A stretch of 64,000 nucleotides of DNA from Protaetiibacter sp. (GTDB lineage Bacteria > Actinomycetota > Actinomycetes > Actinomycetales > Microbacteriaceae), in NCBI GenBank assembly GCA_030150265.1, contig JASLGG010000030.1:1-64000 (forward strand). Direction: 5' to 3'. Positions 24,956 through 33,316 of this stretch are shown in pieces. Made by a program: the position numbers and the translations under genes. Under the pieces are notes generated by a model that saw only the letters and a program-made list of their open reading frames with translations, did not search any database and was not told where the DNA came from. The stretch's first letter is position 1; each line of letters opens with the position of its first letter.

Positions 24956-25705
24956 CTAAGCGCTTCGCGACGCGATCGCGCGAGGGGCTCCGGCGTGGCG
25001 CACGATACGCTCCCGGGGAGCGCGAGCGACGGAGGAATGGGGGACCGGGGCGACCGCACCGTTCGCATCCGGCAGCCAGAGCCGCTCGGTGCGCAGTCCG
25101 CCCTGCCACGCGGGGGAGCTCGAGACGACCGCCGCCTGGCGGGCGGCGAGATGCCCGAATCCCTCTCCGATGCCCGCCCACTCGCTCTCGGCGACGGAGA
25201 GCCGCGCCTGGGCGCGCGGCCAGGGGCCCGTCGAGACGAGCACCGCCTCGCGCTGCCGCAACCGTCCGGCGAGCCGCCCGGCGAAAGCCTCGCTCACCGC
25301 CCGCGGCGGCCGCACGAGCACGATCGAGACCGCGTCGACGAGCGCCGAGAGCACGGCCGCCCACTGGTCTCCGGGGTGGGGAACCAGCACGAGCCGCTCC
25401 AGCTCGATGCCGGCCGCGTCCGCGGCCTCGATCCCGAGGTCGGGCATGCCGACGACCGCGCACCACGACCCGGCCCGGCTCGGCTCGCGCAGCAGCTCGA
25501 GGGCGAGAGCCGTCGAGCCCTCGACGACGTAGCTGCCCCCCACTGCGATGCCTCCGCCCGGCAGCAGCCCGGCGAGCGCGGACGAGGTGGGCAGCACACG
25601 GTCGTCGAGCCGGGTGCGTTGCATGCCTCGGATGCGCCCCTGGAGCTCGCGGATGCGCTCCGTCCGCGCCTCACCTCGCACCGGCGCGGCTACCGCCTCG
25701 AACAT
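24956..25705 (-). CDS. imuA: ImuA-type mutasome protein (SulA/RecA-like)
   Basis: A 249-residue protein with a degenerate RecA-like core: LLPGGGIAVGGSYVVEGSTALALELL takes the place of Walker A, followed by a CAVVGMPDLGIEAADAAGI strand and a VSIVLVRPP strand near Walker B. This matches the ImuA group that precedes imuB-dnaE2 in SOS cassettes. ATG 25705 is the only plausible start; it lies inside the SOS box with a TACTAT -10 seven bases upstream, so the message is leaderless. The RecA fold lacks a clean GKT, so ATP use is doubtful. Confidence 0.85.
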   Translation of the reverse strand: MFEAVAAPVRGEARTERIRELQGRIRGMQRTRLDDRVLPTSSALAGLLPGGGIAVGGSYVVEGSTALALELLREPSRAGSWCAVVGMPDLGIEAADAAGIELERLVLVPHPGDQWAAVLSALVDAVSIVLVRPPRAVSEAFAGRLAGRLRQREAVLVSTGPWPRAQARLSVAESEWAGIGEGFGHLAARQAAVVSSSPAWQGGLRTERLWLPDANGAVAPVPHSSVARAPRERIVRHAGAPRAIASRSA

Positions 25706-25713
25706 GCATTCGA
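25698..25713 (-). promoter_or_regulatory. LexA-type SOS box overlapping the imuA start codon
   Basis: TCGAACATGCATTCGA (plus strand) matches TCGAAC-N4-GTTCGA with one mismatch. The imuA ATG (25705-25703) is inside the box and the TACTAT -10 (25718-25713) shares its last base with it. LexA bound here would block both polymerase entry and the transcription start. Confidence 0.87.
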
Positions 25714-25746
25714 TAGTACGCCTCCCGGCCGACACCGGCGTCGCGC

Positions 25747-26373
25747 TCAGGCGGGGGCGAGGGAGGCCACCCAGACGAGACCGACGAAGCCCAGCACGTT
25801 GACCACCACCGACACCCAGAACATCACCTGGAAGCTGACCTTGAGCGTCTTGTGCCGCAGCACCTGCTGCGCGATGACCGCGCCGGGCCAGCCGCCGACC
25901 ACGCCGAGCGCGAGGAGGGAGGCCTCCGGCACCCGCCAACCGCCATCCCGGGCCGCCCGCTTGTCGACCGCGTAGGCCACGAAGGCGACGATGCTCGCGC
26001 CGCCGTACAGCACGGCGACCCAGAACGGCAGCGGATGGATGAGCGCCATCACGAACGCGATGCAGCCGAAGCCGAGGATCGCGAGGTAGCCGAGCCGGCT
26101 CGCGCGCTGCAGGGGTCCGGCCCGTCGCGCCTCGGGCGGGACGGGGGCGGCGCGCACCGTCTCGGCGTGGGCCGCCCGCGGCTTGCCGTCGGGGGAGAAC
26201 TCGAGCTCGTACCCCACCTCGTCGCCCTCGACCGGGCGCAGGGCGTGCTCGGGGAATGCGGAGATGTGCACGAACACGTCGGCGCCGCCGACGGCCGGGG
26301 CGATGAAGCCGAAGCCTCGATCGTCGTTCCAGGTCGTCAGCACGCCTCTCATGCGCACAGGGCCGGGTTTCAT
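25747..26373 (-). CDS. Cold-shock domain fused to DUF1294 membrane domain
   Basis: A 208-residue fusion. Residues 8-70 form a cold-shock domain with RNP1-like RGFGFIAP and RNP2-like VFVHIS motifs, which bind single-stranded RNA or DNA. After a short basic linker, residues 95-200 hold three to four membrane helices of the DUF1294 family, with the usual YAVDKRAARDGGWRVPEASLL region. This architecture is known in bacteria but its role is not. It is upstream of imuA on the same strand, with 41 bases between, and has its own probable start at 26373 (26355 is possible). Confidence 0.82.
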   Translation of the reverse strand: MKPGPVRMRGVLTTWNDDRGFGFIAPAVGGADVFVHISAFPEHALRPVEGDEVGYELEFSPDGKPRAAHAETVRAAPVPPEARRAGPLQRASRLGYLAILGFGCIAFVMALIHPLPFWVAVLYGGASIVAFVAYAVDKRAARDGGWRVPEASLLALGVVGGWPGAVIAQQVLRHKTLKVSFQVMFWVSVVVNVLGFVGLVWVASLAPA

Positions 26374-26518
26374 CCTTCGGGGATGCTACGTCGCGATTCC
26401 CGCGGACGACAGCCGCACACGGCGCGCCGTGCACCCCGTCTCCGGGGGCAGACCCCTCCGCCTCCCCTCGCATGCGGCACGGCGGGTCGCGAGCAAGGAC
26501 GACGAAGGCCCCGCGTCG

Positions 26519-27763
26519 CTACGGGTTGCCCAGACCGGCCAACCGCGTTTCCAGATAGGCACGTTCGGCCTCGTTCGCGGTGAGATGCAATGCCTCCTCG
26601 TAGGCCATGCGTGCCTCGTCGGCGCGACCGAGTCGCGCCAGGAAGTGAGCACGTGCGGAGGCGAGATATCCGTAGCCCGCGAGCTGCGGCTCGGCCGCCA
26701 GCCCGTCGAGCTCGGCCAGCCCCGCAGCGGGGTCGACGGCGAACCCGAGCGCGATGGCCCGGTTGAGCGACACCACGGGCGACGGCCAGACCTCGACCAG
26801 CAGCTCGTACAGGCCGAGGATCTGCATCCAGTCGGTGTCCTTCCACGTCTCGGCCTGATCGTGGACCGCAGCGATCGCCGCCATCAGGGTGAATCGCCCG
26901 GGTGCGCGCCGCCTCAGAGCCGTGTCCAGGAGCGTCAGTCCGGCATCGATCGCCGCGGTGTCCCATCGGCTGCGATCCTGGCTCTCCAGCATCACCGCCG
27001 CGCCGTCCGCGCTCACGCGGGCGGGGCGGCGGGCGTCCGTCAGGAGGAGCAGGGCGAGAAGCCCCGCGACATCCGGGTCATCCGGCAGCAGGGAGCGGAG
27101 CATGAGCGCGAGCTCCATCGCGCTCTCGCTCAGGGTGCGGCGGATCAGCTCGGCACCCGACGGGGCCGTGTGCCCCGTCGTGTAGACCAGATGGATCACC
27201 GCGAGCACGGAGTCGAGCCGGGTCGGCAGATCGCCCGGCTCGGGCACCCGGTAGGGGATGTGCGCGGCGGCGATCTTCTTCTTCGCGCGCGTGATCCGGG
27301 CAGCCATCGTCGTCTCCGCGACGAGGAACGCTCGGGCGATGTCGGGCACCGACAACCCGCAGATCAGTCTGAGGGTCAGCGCCACCCGGGCTTCCTCCGC
27401 CAGCGCCGGGTGACAGCAGGTGAACACCAGCCGCAACCTGTCATCCGGGAACGCCTGCGCATCGAGATCGGGCTCGTCTTCCTGGTCGGCCAGCAGCTCG
27501 GGCAGCGCCCGTCGAGCCACGTCGGCTCGACGACGCATGTCGAGCACGCGCCGCCGAGCCGTGGTGGTCAGCCACGCGGCCGGGTTGTCGGGGATGCCGC
27601 GCTCGTCCCACACCGACAGCGCGGAGGCGTAGGCGTCCTGCACCGCTTCCTCCGCCATGTCGAGGTCGACCGCGAACCGCCGGGCCGAGGCCAGCACGAA
27701 GGCCCACTCCCGGCGATGCGCGTCCGCGACCGCCGCGGCGACCTCCGCGCTGGCCGCGCCCAT
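26519..27763 (-). CDS. ECF42-type RNA polymerase sigma factor with C-terminal helical extension
   Basis: A 414-residue ECF sigma factor. Region 2 is in the first 80 residues (DMAEEAVQDAYASALSVW), region 4 near 120-180 (LICGLSVPDIARAFLVAETTMAARI). The large C-terminal part (about 190-410) with TPR-like helices (LGRADEARMAYEEALHLTANEAERAYLE) marks the ECF42 group, which has no classic anti-sigma factor. The ATG shares one base with the stop of the DGPF gene (TGATG), so the two are translationally coupled, the standard ECF42 layout. The 145 bases between this gene and the next hold no gene. Confidence 0.9.
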   Translation of the reverse strand: MGAASAEVAAAVADAHRREWAFVLASARRFAVDLDMAEEAVQDAYASALSVWDERGIPDNPAAWLTTTARRRVLDMRRRADVARRALPELLADQEDEPDLDAQAFPDDRLRLVFTCCHPALAEEARVALTLRLICGLSVPDIARAFLVAETTMAARITRAKKKIAAAHIPYRVPEPGDLPTRLDSVLAVIHLVYTTGHTAPSGAELIRRTLSESAMELALMLRSLLPDDPDVAGLLALLLLTDARRPARVSADGAAVMLESQDRSRWDTAAIDAGLTLLDTALRRRAPGRFTLMAAIAAVHDQAETWKDTDWMQILGLYELLVEVWPSPVVSLNRAIALGFAVDPAAGLAELDGLAAEPQLAGYGYLASARAHFLARLGRADEARMAYEEALHLTANEAERAYLETRLAGLGNP

Positions 27764-28101
27764 CAGCTCATGACGCGGATCGGTCGCACCTCGACGCCGC
27801 CCCCGGGAGCCGGCACCTCCTTGGCGATCGCCAGGGCCTCGTCCAGGTCGGCGGCCTCGATGACGTAGTAGCCGCCGAGCACCTCCTTCGACTCCGCGAA
27901 CGGCGCATCCGTCACGGTGAACCCGCCACGCCCGTCGCCTCGCACGGCGGTCGCCGTCTCGGACGGCTCCAGCGCAGCGCCCCCGCGAAGGGCGCCTGCA
28001 CGACGTCGCATGAACTCCCGGTACGCGGCGCTCACCTCGTCTCCCTGCGCCTGCGCCTCCTGGTCGCCTCGGTAGATCAGCAGCAGATAGTTCGCCATCA
28101 T
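27763..28101 (-). CDS. YCII-related DGPF-domain protein
   Basis: A 112-residue YCII-like protein: MMANYLLLIYRG at the start, then VTDAPFAESKEVLGGYYVIEAADLDEALAIAKEVPAP, the DGPF region with Ala in place of Gly. Members are linked genetically to ECF42 sigma factors and are often their regulatory targets; their biochemistry is not settled. The double ATG at 28101/28098 follows a GGAGGAAGG-like ribosome binding site. It is the first gene of the sigma-factor operon. Confidence 0.9.
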   Translation of the reverse strand: MMANYLLLIYRGDQEAQAQGDEVSAAYREFMRRRAGALRGGAALEPSETATAVRGDGRGGFTVTDAPFAESKEVLGGYYVIEAADLDEALAIAKEVPAPGGGVEVRPIRVMS

Positions 28102-28196
28102 CGGTTCCCTTCCTCCGGCCCCGGACAGAGCCTCTCACCCGAACCGACGCGAACCACGCTGCGGAATCGACAACCGCGCAGAGATTCCGACGAGAA

Positions 28197-28236
28197 AGGC
28201 CCCTGACCCGAGAGATACATCTCGGATCAGGGGCCT
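28197..28236 (-). terminator. Stem-loop downstream of tRNA-Leu, upstream side of the DGPF gene
   Basis: Arms 28197-28213 and 28220-28236 pair over 17 positions with one mismatch around a 6-base loop. On the minus strand it is followed by TTTCTCG, so it should end the tRNA-Leu transcript before it enters the sigma-factor operon. Confidence 0.85.
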
Positions 28237-28247
28237 TCTCACTCGCG

Positions 28248-28332
28248 TGCGCGAGGGGGGACTTGAACCCCCACGCCCTATACGGGCACTAGCACCTCAA
28301 GCTAGCGCGTCTGCCAATTCCGCCACCCGCGC
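28248..28332 (-). tRNA. tRNA-Leu (anticodon GAG)
   Basis: An 85-base cloverleaf read on the minus strand from 28332. The acceptor stem GCGCGGG pairs with CTCGCGC (one G-U), the D-arm begins TGGCGGAATTGGCAGA, the anticodon loop is CTTGAGG with GAG at positions 34-36, the long variable arm is that of a class II tRNA, and the T-loop reads GGTTCAAGTCC. Discriminator base is A; CCA is not encoded. Confidence 0.96.
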
Positions 28333-28429
28333 GAGTGCGACCCTCCGCGAGGAGGACCGGAGACGACATTAGCACGGTCTGCACGGCCCTCGCGCACACC
28401 CGCCCGGAGGCGGCATCGGATGCGCCGGG

Positions 28430-28435
28430 TACCGT
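28430..28435 (+). promoter_or_regulatory. -10 element for the M20 peptidase gene
   Basis: TACCGT ends 6 bases before ATG 28442; no ribosome binding site is present, so the mRNA is probably leaderless. Confidence 0.6.
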
Positions 28436-28441
28436 TGAGCC

Positions 28442-29737
28442 ATGGACGGCGCACTCGAGGACACCGCCCGGATCGCCCGCGACCTCATCCGCTTCGACAC
28501 CACGAACTGGGGCGAGGGGCGCGCGAAGGGCGAGACCGAGGCCGCCGAGTACGTCGAGGCCGAACTGCGCGCTCTCGGCCTCGAGCCCCGCCTCGTGGAC
28601 GCCGCGCCCCGCCGCACGAGCGTCGTGGCGCGCGTCGAGGGCGCGGACCCGAGCCGTCCGGCGCTCGTCGTGCACGGCCACCTCGACGTCGTCCCCGCCG
28701 ATCCGCAGAGCTGGAGCGTCGACCCCTTCGCGGGCGAGATCCGCGACGGGATGCTGTGGGGCCGCGGCGCCGTCGACATGAAGGACATGGACGCCATGAT
28801 CCTCACGAGCCTGGGCGACATCCTGCGCTCGGGCCGGCGCCCGGCGCGCGACCTCGTCGTCGCGTTCTTCTCCGACGAGGAGAACGGCGGCGTCTACGGC
28901 TCGCACCACCTCGTGACCCGGCATCCGGAGCTCTTCGCCGGCGCGACGGAGGCGATCAGCGAGGTCGGCGGCTACTCGGTCGAGATCGGCGGGCGTCGCG
29001 CCTACCTGCTGCAGACGGGCGAGAAGGCGCTGCTCTGGGTGCGGCTGGTGGCCCGGGGCACCGCCGCGCACGGCTCGCGCGTCATCCACGACAACGCCCT
29101 CACCAAGCTCGCCGCGGCCGTCGCGCGCATCGGACGGCACGAGTGGCCGGTCGAGCTCGGCACCACGGCGAGCGCGATGCTCGACGGGGTGCGGCGCATG
29201 CTCGACGCCGCTCCCGACGAGGATCCGACCGCGCTCGTCGAGCGCACGGGCGTCGCCGCCGGCTTCCTGCGCGGGGCCCTGCGCACGACCTCCAACCCCA
29301 CCGTGCTCGACGCCGGGTACAAGCACAACGTGATCCCGGACCGCGCGGAGGCGCTCGTCGACGTGCGGCCCTTCATCGGGCGGGAGGATGCGGTGCTCGC
29401 CGAGCTGCGCGAGCTCGCGGGGCCGGATGTCGAGGTCGAGGTCGTGCACCACGACGTCGGACTCGAGACGCCCTTCTCGGGTTCGCTCGTCGACGCGATG
29501 GCGGGCTCCCTCCTCCGTCATGACCCCGACGCGGAGGTGCTGCCCTACCTGCTGACGGGCGGCACCGACAACAAGGCGCTGAGCCTCCTCGGCATCACGG
29601 GCTACGGCTTCGCGCCGCTGCGGCTCGGCCCCGGACTCGACTTCCCCGCGATGTTCCACGGCGTCGACGAGCGCGTTCCGCTCGACGCGCTCGCCTTCGG
29701 GCGCGCCGTGCTCACCGACTTCCTGCTCGAGGCCTGA
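28442..29737 (+). CDS. M20-family metallopeptidase
   Basis: A 431-residue zinc hydrolase. Metal ligands are seen in VVHGHLDVVPADP (His and Asp), GRGAVDMKDMDAM (Asp) and FFSDEENGG (the catalytic and ligand Glu), followed by the dimerisation domain (about 190-310) and the final GVDERVPLDALAFG stretch with the last His nearby. The order matches dipeptidase/acetylornithine-deacetylase-like M20 proteins used to hydrolyse peptides or N-acyl amino acids. No signal peptide, so cytosolic. Exact substrate unknown. Confidence 0.9.
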   Translation: MDGALEDTARIARDLIRFDTTNWGEGRAKGETEAAEYVEAELRALGLEPRLVDAAPRRTSVVARVEGADPSRPALVVHGHLDVVPADPQSWSVDPFAGEIRDGMLWGRGAVDMKDMDAMILTSLGDILRSGRRPARDLVVAFFSDEENGGVYGSHHLVTRHPELFAGATEAISEVGGYSVEIGGRRAYLLQTGEKALLWVRLVARGTAAHGSRVIHDNALTKLAAAVARIGRHEWPVELGTTASAMLDGVRRMLDAAPDEDPTALVERTGVAAGFLRGALRTTSNPTVLDAGYKHNVIPDRAEALVDVRPFIGREDAVLAELRELAGPDVEVEVVHHDVGLETPFSGSLVDAMAGSLLRHDPDAEVLPYLLTGGTDNKALSLLGITGYGFAPLRLGPGLDFPAMFHGVDERVPLDALAFGRAVLTDFLLEA

Positions 29738-29751
29738 CAGAATCGTCCCCC

Positions 29752-30618
29752 GTGGACTTCCTCCAAGCGATCATCCTCGGCATCGTCCAGGGGCTCACCG
29801 AGTTCCTCCCGATCTCGTCGAGCGCGCACCTGCGTATCGTCGGCGAGCTCGCCGGATGGCCCGACCCGGGCGCGACCTTCACCGCGATCACCCAGCTCGG
29901 CACCGAGACGGCCGTGCTCATCTACTTCTGGAAGGACATCACCCGCATCATCGGCAAGTGGTTCCGCTCCTTCGGCGCGAAGGGCGGGGCGCACTCCGCC
30001 GGCATCCAGAAGGGCGACCCGGATGTGCGGCTCGGCTGGCTCATCATCATCGGCACCGTGCCGATCGTGCTGGCCGGCTTCTTCCTGCAGTCGGCCATCC
30101 GCACCACCCTGCGCTCGCTCTGGATCGTGGCGATCGTGCTCATCGTCTTCGGCCTGCTGCTCTGGCTCGCCGACGCCCTGGGGCGCCGCACGAAGCCCAT
30201 CGAGGCGATGAGCTACCGCGACGGCATCCTCATCGGTCTCGCCCAGATGCTCGCCCTCATCCCGGGGGTGAGCCGCTCGGGCGCCTCCATCAGCGCAGGC
30301 CTCGCGCTCGGCTACACCCGCCCCGCGGCGGCGCGGTTCGCGTTCCTGCTCGCGGTTCCGGCGGTCTTCGGCTCCGGCCTCTACGAGACCTACACGGCGC
30401 TCACCTGCAAGGCGGGGGTCGACGCCGGATGCGGCGCGGGCTACGGCCTCGGCCCGACCGTCGCGGCCACCGTCGTGGCGTTCGTCGTGGGCCTCGCGGT
30501 CATCGCGTTCCTCATGCGCTACCTCGAGAAGCGCTCGTTCCTGCCGTTCGTGATCTACCGCATCCTGCTCGGCGGCACGCTCATCGCGCTGCTCTCGACG
30601 GGCATGATCGCGTCCTAG
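29752..30618 (+). CDS. uppP: Undecaprenyl-diphosphate phosphatase
   Basis: A 288-residue membrane enzyme that recycles the lipid carrier for peptidoglycan by removing a phosphate from undecaprenyl pyrophosphate; it also gives bacitracin tolerance. The two active-site motifs are present: GIVQGLTEFLPISSSAHLRI (about residues 8-27) and PGVSRSGASIS (about residues 170-180). About eight membrane segments are predicted. The GTG start follows a CAGAAT -10-like element by 8 bases, 14 bases after the M20 gene stop. Confidence 0.95.
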   Translation: MDFLQAIILGIVQGLTEFLPISSSAHLRIVGELAGWPDPGATFTAITQLGTETAVLIYFWKDITRIIGKWFRSFGAKGGAHSAGIQKGDPDVRLGWLIIIGTVPIVLAGFFLQSAIRTTLRSLWIVAIVLIVFGLLLWLADALGRRTKPIEAMSYRDGILIGLAQMLALIPGVSRSGASISAGLALGYTRPAAARFAFLLAVPAVFGSGLYETYTALTCKAGVDAGCGAGYGLGPTVAATVVAFVVGLAVIAFLMRYLEKRSFLPFVIYRILLGGTLIALLSTGMIAS

Positions 30619-30646
30619 ACGCGGAGGCGGGGAAGGCCGAGCCGCT

Positions 30647-31501
30647 CTACGGCGCGGGCGGCGGGTCGCCGTCGCGCTTGCGCAGGTAGCGCTCGAACTC
30701 CTCGGCGATCGCGTCGCCCGAGGCCTCGGGGGAGTCGACCGTGTCGCGCGTCTGCTCGAGCTGCTCGATGTAGGCCGACATGTCGTCGTCGTCGCTCGCG
30801 AGCTCGTCGATGCCCTTCTCCCAGGCGACGGCGTCCTCGGCGAGCGAGCCGCGATCGATCGGCAGCTCGATGAAGTCCTCGAGGCGCTCGATGAGGGCGA
30901 GGGTCGCCTTGGGCGAGGGGGCGTTGTGCACGTAGTGCGGCACCGACGCCCAGATCGAGACCGTGGGGATGCCGGAGCGCTCCGCCGCATCCGAGAGCAC
31001 CGAGATGATGCCCACCGGCCCCTCGTAGGCCGAGCGCTCGAGCTCGAAGCGGTCGCGCACGGAGGCGTTCTCGCTCGAGGCGAAGAGCGAGATGGGGCGG
31101 GTGTGCGGCACGTCGGCGAGCATCGCGCCGAGGAACACGATGCGGTCGATGCCCGCGACCGAGATCGCGTCGAGCGTCTCCTCGACGAAGGTCTTCCAGC
31201 CGCGTGACGGCTCGGTGCCGAGCAGCACGTGGAGGCCCTCGCCGCCCTCCGCAGGCCCCGAGAGCACGACGCTCGGCCAGGCGATCACGCGCTCGCCGTT
31301 CTCGTCGACGGTGATCACCGGGCGGTTGAACTGGTAGTCGAAGTAGTCCTCGGGCTCGACCTCCGCGATCGCCACGAGTCCGAGCTGCTCCCTCAGGGTG
31401 CGCACGGCGGTCGATGCGGCCTCACCGGCATCGTTCCAGCCCTCGAAGGCGACCACGAGCGTCGAGCCGCCCCGGCCCCAGTCGTCGCTCGCTGCGCTCA
31501 C
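30647..31501 (-). CDS. PAC2-family protein (proteasome assembly chaperone-like)
   Basis: A 284-residue protein of the bacterial PAC2 family. The N-terminal part has LVVAFEGWNDAGEAASTAVR and the central part VFLGAMLADVPHTRP and TVSIWASVPHYV, all family landmarks. The acidic C-terminus (DELASDDDDMSAYIEQLEQTRD) is predicted coiled-coil. The name is structural; in bacteria the role is unknown. Interesting context is pafB-pafC about 3 kb away, genes named for the proteasome locus. Start GTG 31501 has a GGCGGAGAG site; no better start lies upstream. Confidence 0.85.
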   Translation of the reverse strand: MSAASDDWGRGGSTLVVAFEGWNDAGEAASTAVRTLREQLGLVAIAEVEPEDYFDYQFNRPVITVDENGERVIAWPSVVLSGPAEGGEGLHVLLGTEPSRGWKTFVEETLDAISVAGIDRIVFLGAMLADVPHTRPISLFASSENASVRDRFELERSAYEGPVGIISVLSDAAERSGIPTVSIWASVPHYVHNAPSPKATLALIERLEDFIELPIDRGSLAEDAVAWEKGIDELASDDDDMSAYIEQLEQTRDTVDSPEASGDAIAEEFERYLRKRDGDPPPAP

Positions 31502-31554
31502 CTCTCCGCCTCTCCGCCCGTGCGGGCGTCCGTCCCAGGATAGGACCGCGCCCG

Positions 31555-31560
31555 TAGACT
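31555..31560 (+). promoter_or_regulatory. -10 element for the HAD phosphatase - trmI operon
   Basis: TAGACT ends 8 bases before GTG 31569. On the opposite strand TATCCT (31543-31538) can serve the divergent PAC2 gene, so the gap carries two promoters. Confidence 0.55.
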
Positions 31561-31568
31561 TGCCGGTC

Positions 31569-32273
31569 GTGAGCACTCCGACATCAGCCGCTGCGCCCGC
31601 CGCCGTCCTGTGGGACATGGACGGCACCCTCGTCGACACCGAGCCGTACTGGATGGTGGCCGAACGCGAGATCGTCGAGGCCTGGGGCGGCAGGTGGACG
31701 CACGAGGACGGGCTCCAGCTCGTGGGGCAGGGGCTGTGGAGCTCGGCGCTCGTGTTCCGCTCGCGCGGGGTCGACCTCGAGCCGCAGCAGATCATCGACG
31801 CGCTCACCGATCGCGTGCTCTCGCAGATCGTCGATCACGTGCCTTGGCGACCCGGCGCCCGCGAGCTGCTCGCCGAGGTGCGCACGGCCGGCATCCCCAC
31901 CGCGCTCGTGACGATGTCGATCCGCCGGATGGCCGACCGCGTCGTCGAGGCACTCGAGCACGAGCTGGGGGGCACGGCGTTCGACGTGATCGTCGCGGGC
32001 GACGAGGTCGAGCATCCGAAGCCCTACCCCGACCCGTACCTGCGTGCGGCCGAGCTGCTCGGCGTGCCGATCGCCGACTGCGTCGCGGTGGAGGACTCCG
32101 AGCCGGGCGTCGCCTCGGCGGTGGCAGCGGGCGCGACCACCCTCGCGGTGCCGTTCCACGTGCCGCTGCCCCCCAGTCCGGCATACGAGCTGATCGACGC
32201 GGGCCTCGAGGGCGTCGGGCTCGAGCGCCTCACGGGTGCGCACGCCTCGCGAGGCGCGGCGGTGGCCGGATGA
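31569..32273 (+). CDS. HAD-superfamily hydrolase, beta-phosphoglucomutase-like
   Basis: A 234-residue HAD phosphatase. Motif I is LWDMDGTLVDTEP near residue 14 with the nucleophile Asp and acid/base Asp, motif II is the Thr/Ser in ALVTMSIRR, motif III/IV is KPYPDPYLRAAELLG and AVEDSEPGVASAVAAG. A helical cap follows motif I, so small phosphorylated sugars are likely substrates. The stop overlaps the trmI ATG (ATGA). The start GTG 31569 is supported by the -10 hexamer 8 bases before it. Confidence 0.87.
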   Translation: MSTPTSAAAPAAVLWDMDGTLVDTEPYWMVAEREIVEAWGGRWTHEDGLQLVGQGLWSSALVFRSRGVDLEPQQIIDALTDRVLSQIVDHVPWRPGARELLAEVRTAGIPTALVTMSIRRMADRVVEALEHELGGTAFDVIVAGDEVEHPKPYPDPYLRAAELLGVPIADCVAVEDSEPGVASAVAAGATTLAVPFHVPLPPSPAYELIDAGLEGVGLERLTGAHASRGAAVAG

Positions 32274-33265
32274 GCGCCTTCGCCGCGGGGGACCGCGTGC
32301 AGCTGACCGGCCCCAAGGGGCGCCTGCACACCATCACGCTCGAACCGGGCAAGCAGTTCCACACCCACCGCGGCACGCTCGCCCATGACACGATCATCGG
32401 CCTGCCCGACGGCTCGGTGGTCTCGGCCTCCAACGGCGACGCCTACCTGGCGCTGCGCCCCCTGCTCTCGGACTTCGTGATGTCGATGCCCCGGGGCGCC
32501 GCGATCGTCTATCCCAAGGACGCCGCGCAGATCCTGGCGATCGCCGACGTGTTCCCCGGGGCGACGGTCGTCGAGGCGGGGGTCGGATCGGGCGCGCTCT
32601 CGCTGTGGCTGCTGCGCGCGATCGGCGCGGAGGGCCGGCTGCTGTCCTTCGAGCGGCGCGAGGAGTTCGCGGAGGTGGCCCGCAGCAACGTCACCGCGTT
32701 CCTCGGCGCGGCACCCGCGAACTGGTCGATCGGGCTCGGCGACCTCGCCGAGGAGCTGCCCTCCGCGGTGGAGCCCGGCACGGTCGACCGCGTCGTGCTC
32801 GACATGCTCGCCCCCTGGGAGTGCCTCGACGCGGTGTCGGAGGCGCTCGCGCCCGGCGGAGTGCTCGTCTGCTACGTCGCGACCGCCACCCAGCTCTCGC
32901 GCGTCGCCGAGGCGATCCGCGCCACGGGCCTCTACACCGAGCCGAGCTCGACGGAGACGCTCGTGCGCGGCTGGCACGTCGAGGGGCTCGCGGTGCGACC
33001 CGACCACCGGATGGTGGCCCACACGGCCTTCCTCATCGCGGCGCGCCGCCTCGCGCCCGGCGCCGTGCTCCCGAAGCCTGCCCGGCGCGCCTCGAAGTCG
33101 GAGTACGGCGACGAGGACGTGGAGCTCTGGACCCCCGGGGCGCTCGGCGTGCGCGACAAGACCGACAAGCGCATCCGTCGCGTGGTGCGCGACGCGCAGC
33201 AGCTGGCGGACCGCGCGACGGGCGGCGCGCCCGCCGCGTCCGGAGCCGACGCGCCGGAACAGTAG
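32270..33265 (+). CDS. trmI: tRNA (adenine-58-N1)-methyltransferase
   Basis: A 331-residue SAM-dependent enzyme that methylates A58 in the tRNA T-loop. An N-terminal beta domain (GDRVQLTGPKGRLHTITL) leads to the Rossmann fold with SAM motif VVEAGVGSGALSLWLLRAIG (about 99-118) and the catalytic region VLDMLAPWECLDAV. Archaeal and actinobacterial TrmI proteins share this layout. The C-terminal 50 residues are charged and less conserved. In actinobacteria trmI is commonly near pafB-pafC and proteasome genes, which fits. Confidence 0.92.
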   Translation: MSAFAAGDRVQLTGPKGRLHTITLEPGKQFHTHRGTLAHDTIIGLPDGSVVSASNGDAYLALRPLLSDFVMSMPRGAAIVYPKDAAQILAIADVFPGATVVEAGVGSGALSLWLLRAIGAEGRLLSFERREEFAEVARSNVTAFLGAAPANWSIGLGDLAEELPSAVEPGTVDRVVLDMLAPWECLDAVSEALAPGGVLVCYVATATQLSRVAEAIRATGLYTEPSSTETLVRGWHVEGLAVRPDHRMVAHTAFLIAARRLAPGAVLPKPARRASKSEYGDEDVELWTPGALGVRDKTDKRIRRVVRDAQQLADRATGGAPAASGADAPEQ

Positions 33266-33268
33266 ACT
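33263..33268 (+). promoter_or_regulatory. -10 element upstream of the FKBP-like lipoprotein gene
   Basis: TAGACT at the trmI stop codon (33263-33265) would start transcription near 33275 and give a leader of about 40 bases ending in AGGAAAG before GTG 33317. This gene therefore has a leadered message, unlike many neighbours. Confidence 0.4.
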
Positions 33269-33316
33269 CGACACGCCCTCGTGCATCCCCTTCTCCCCGT
33301 CAGGAAAGTAGGCATC

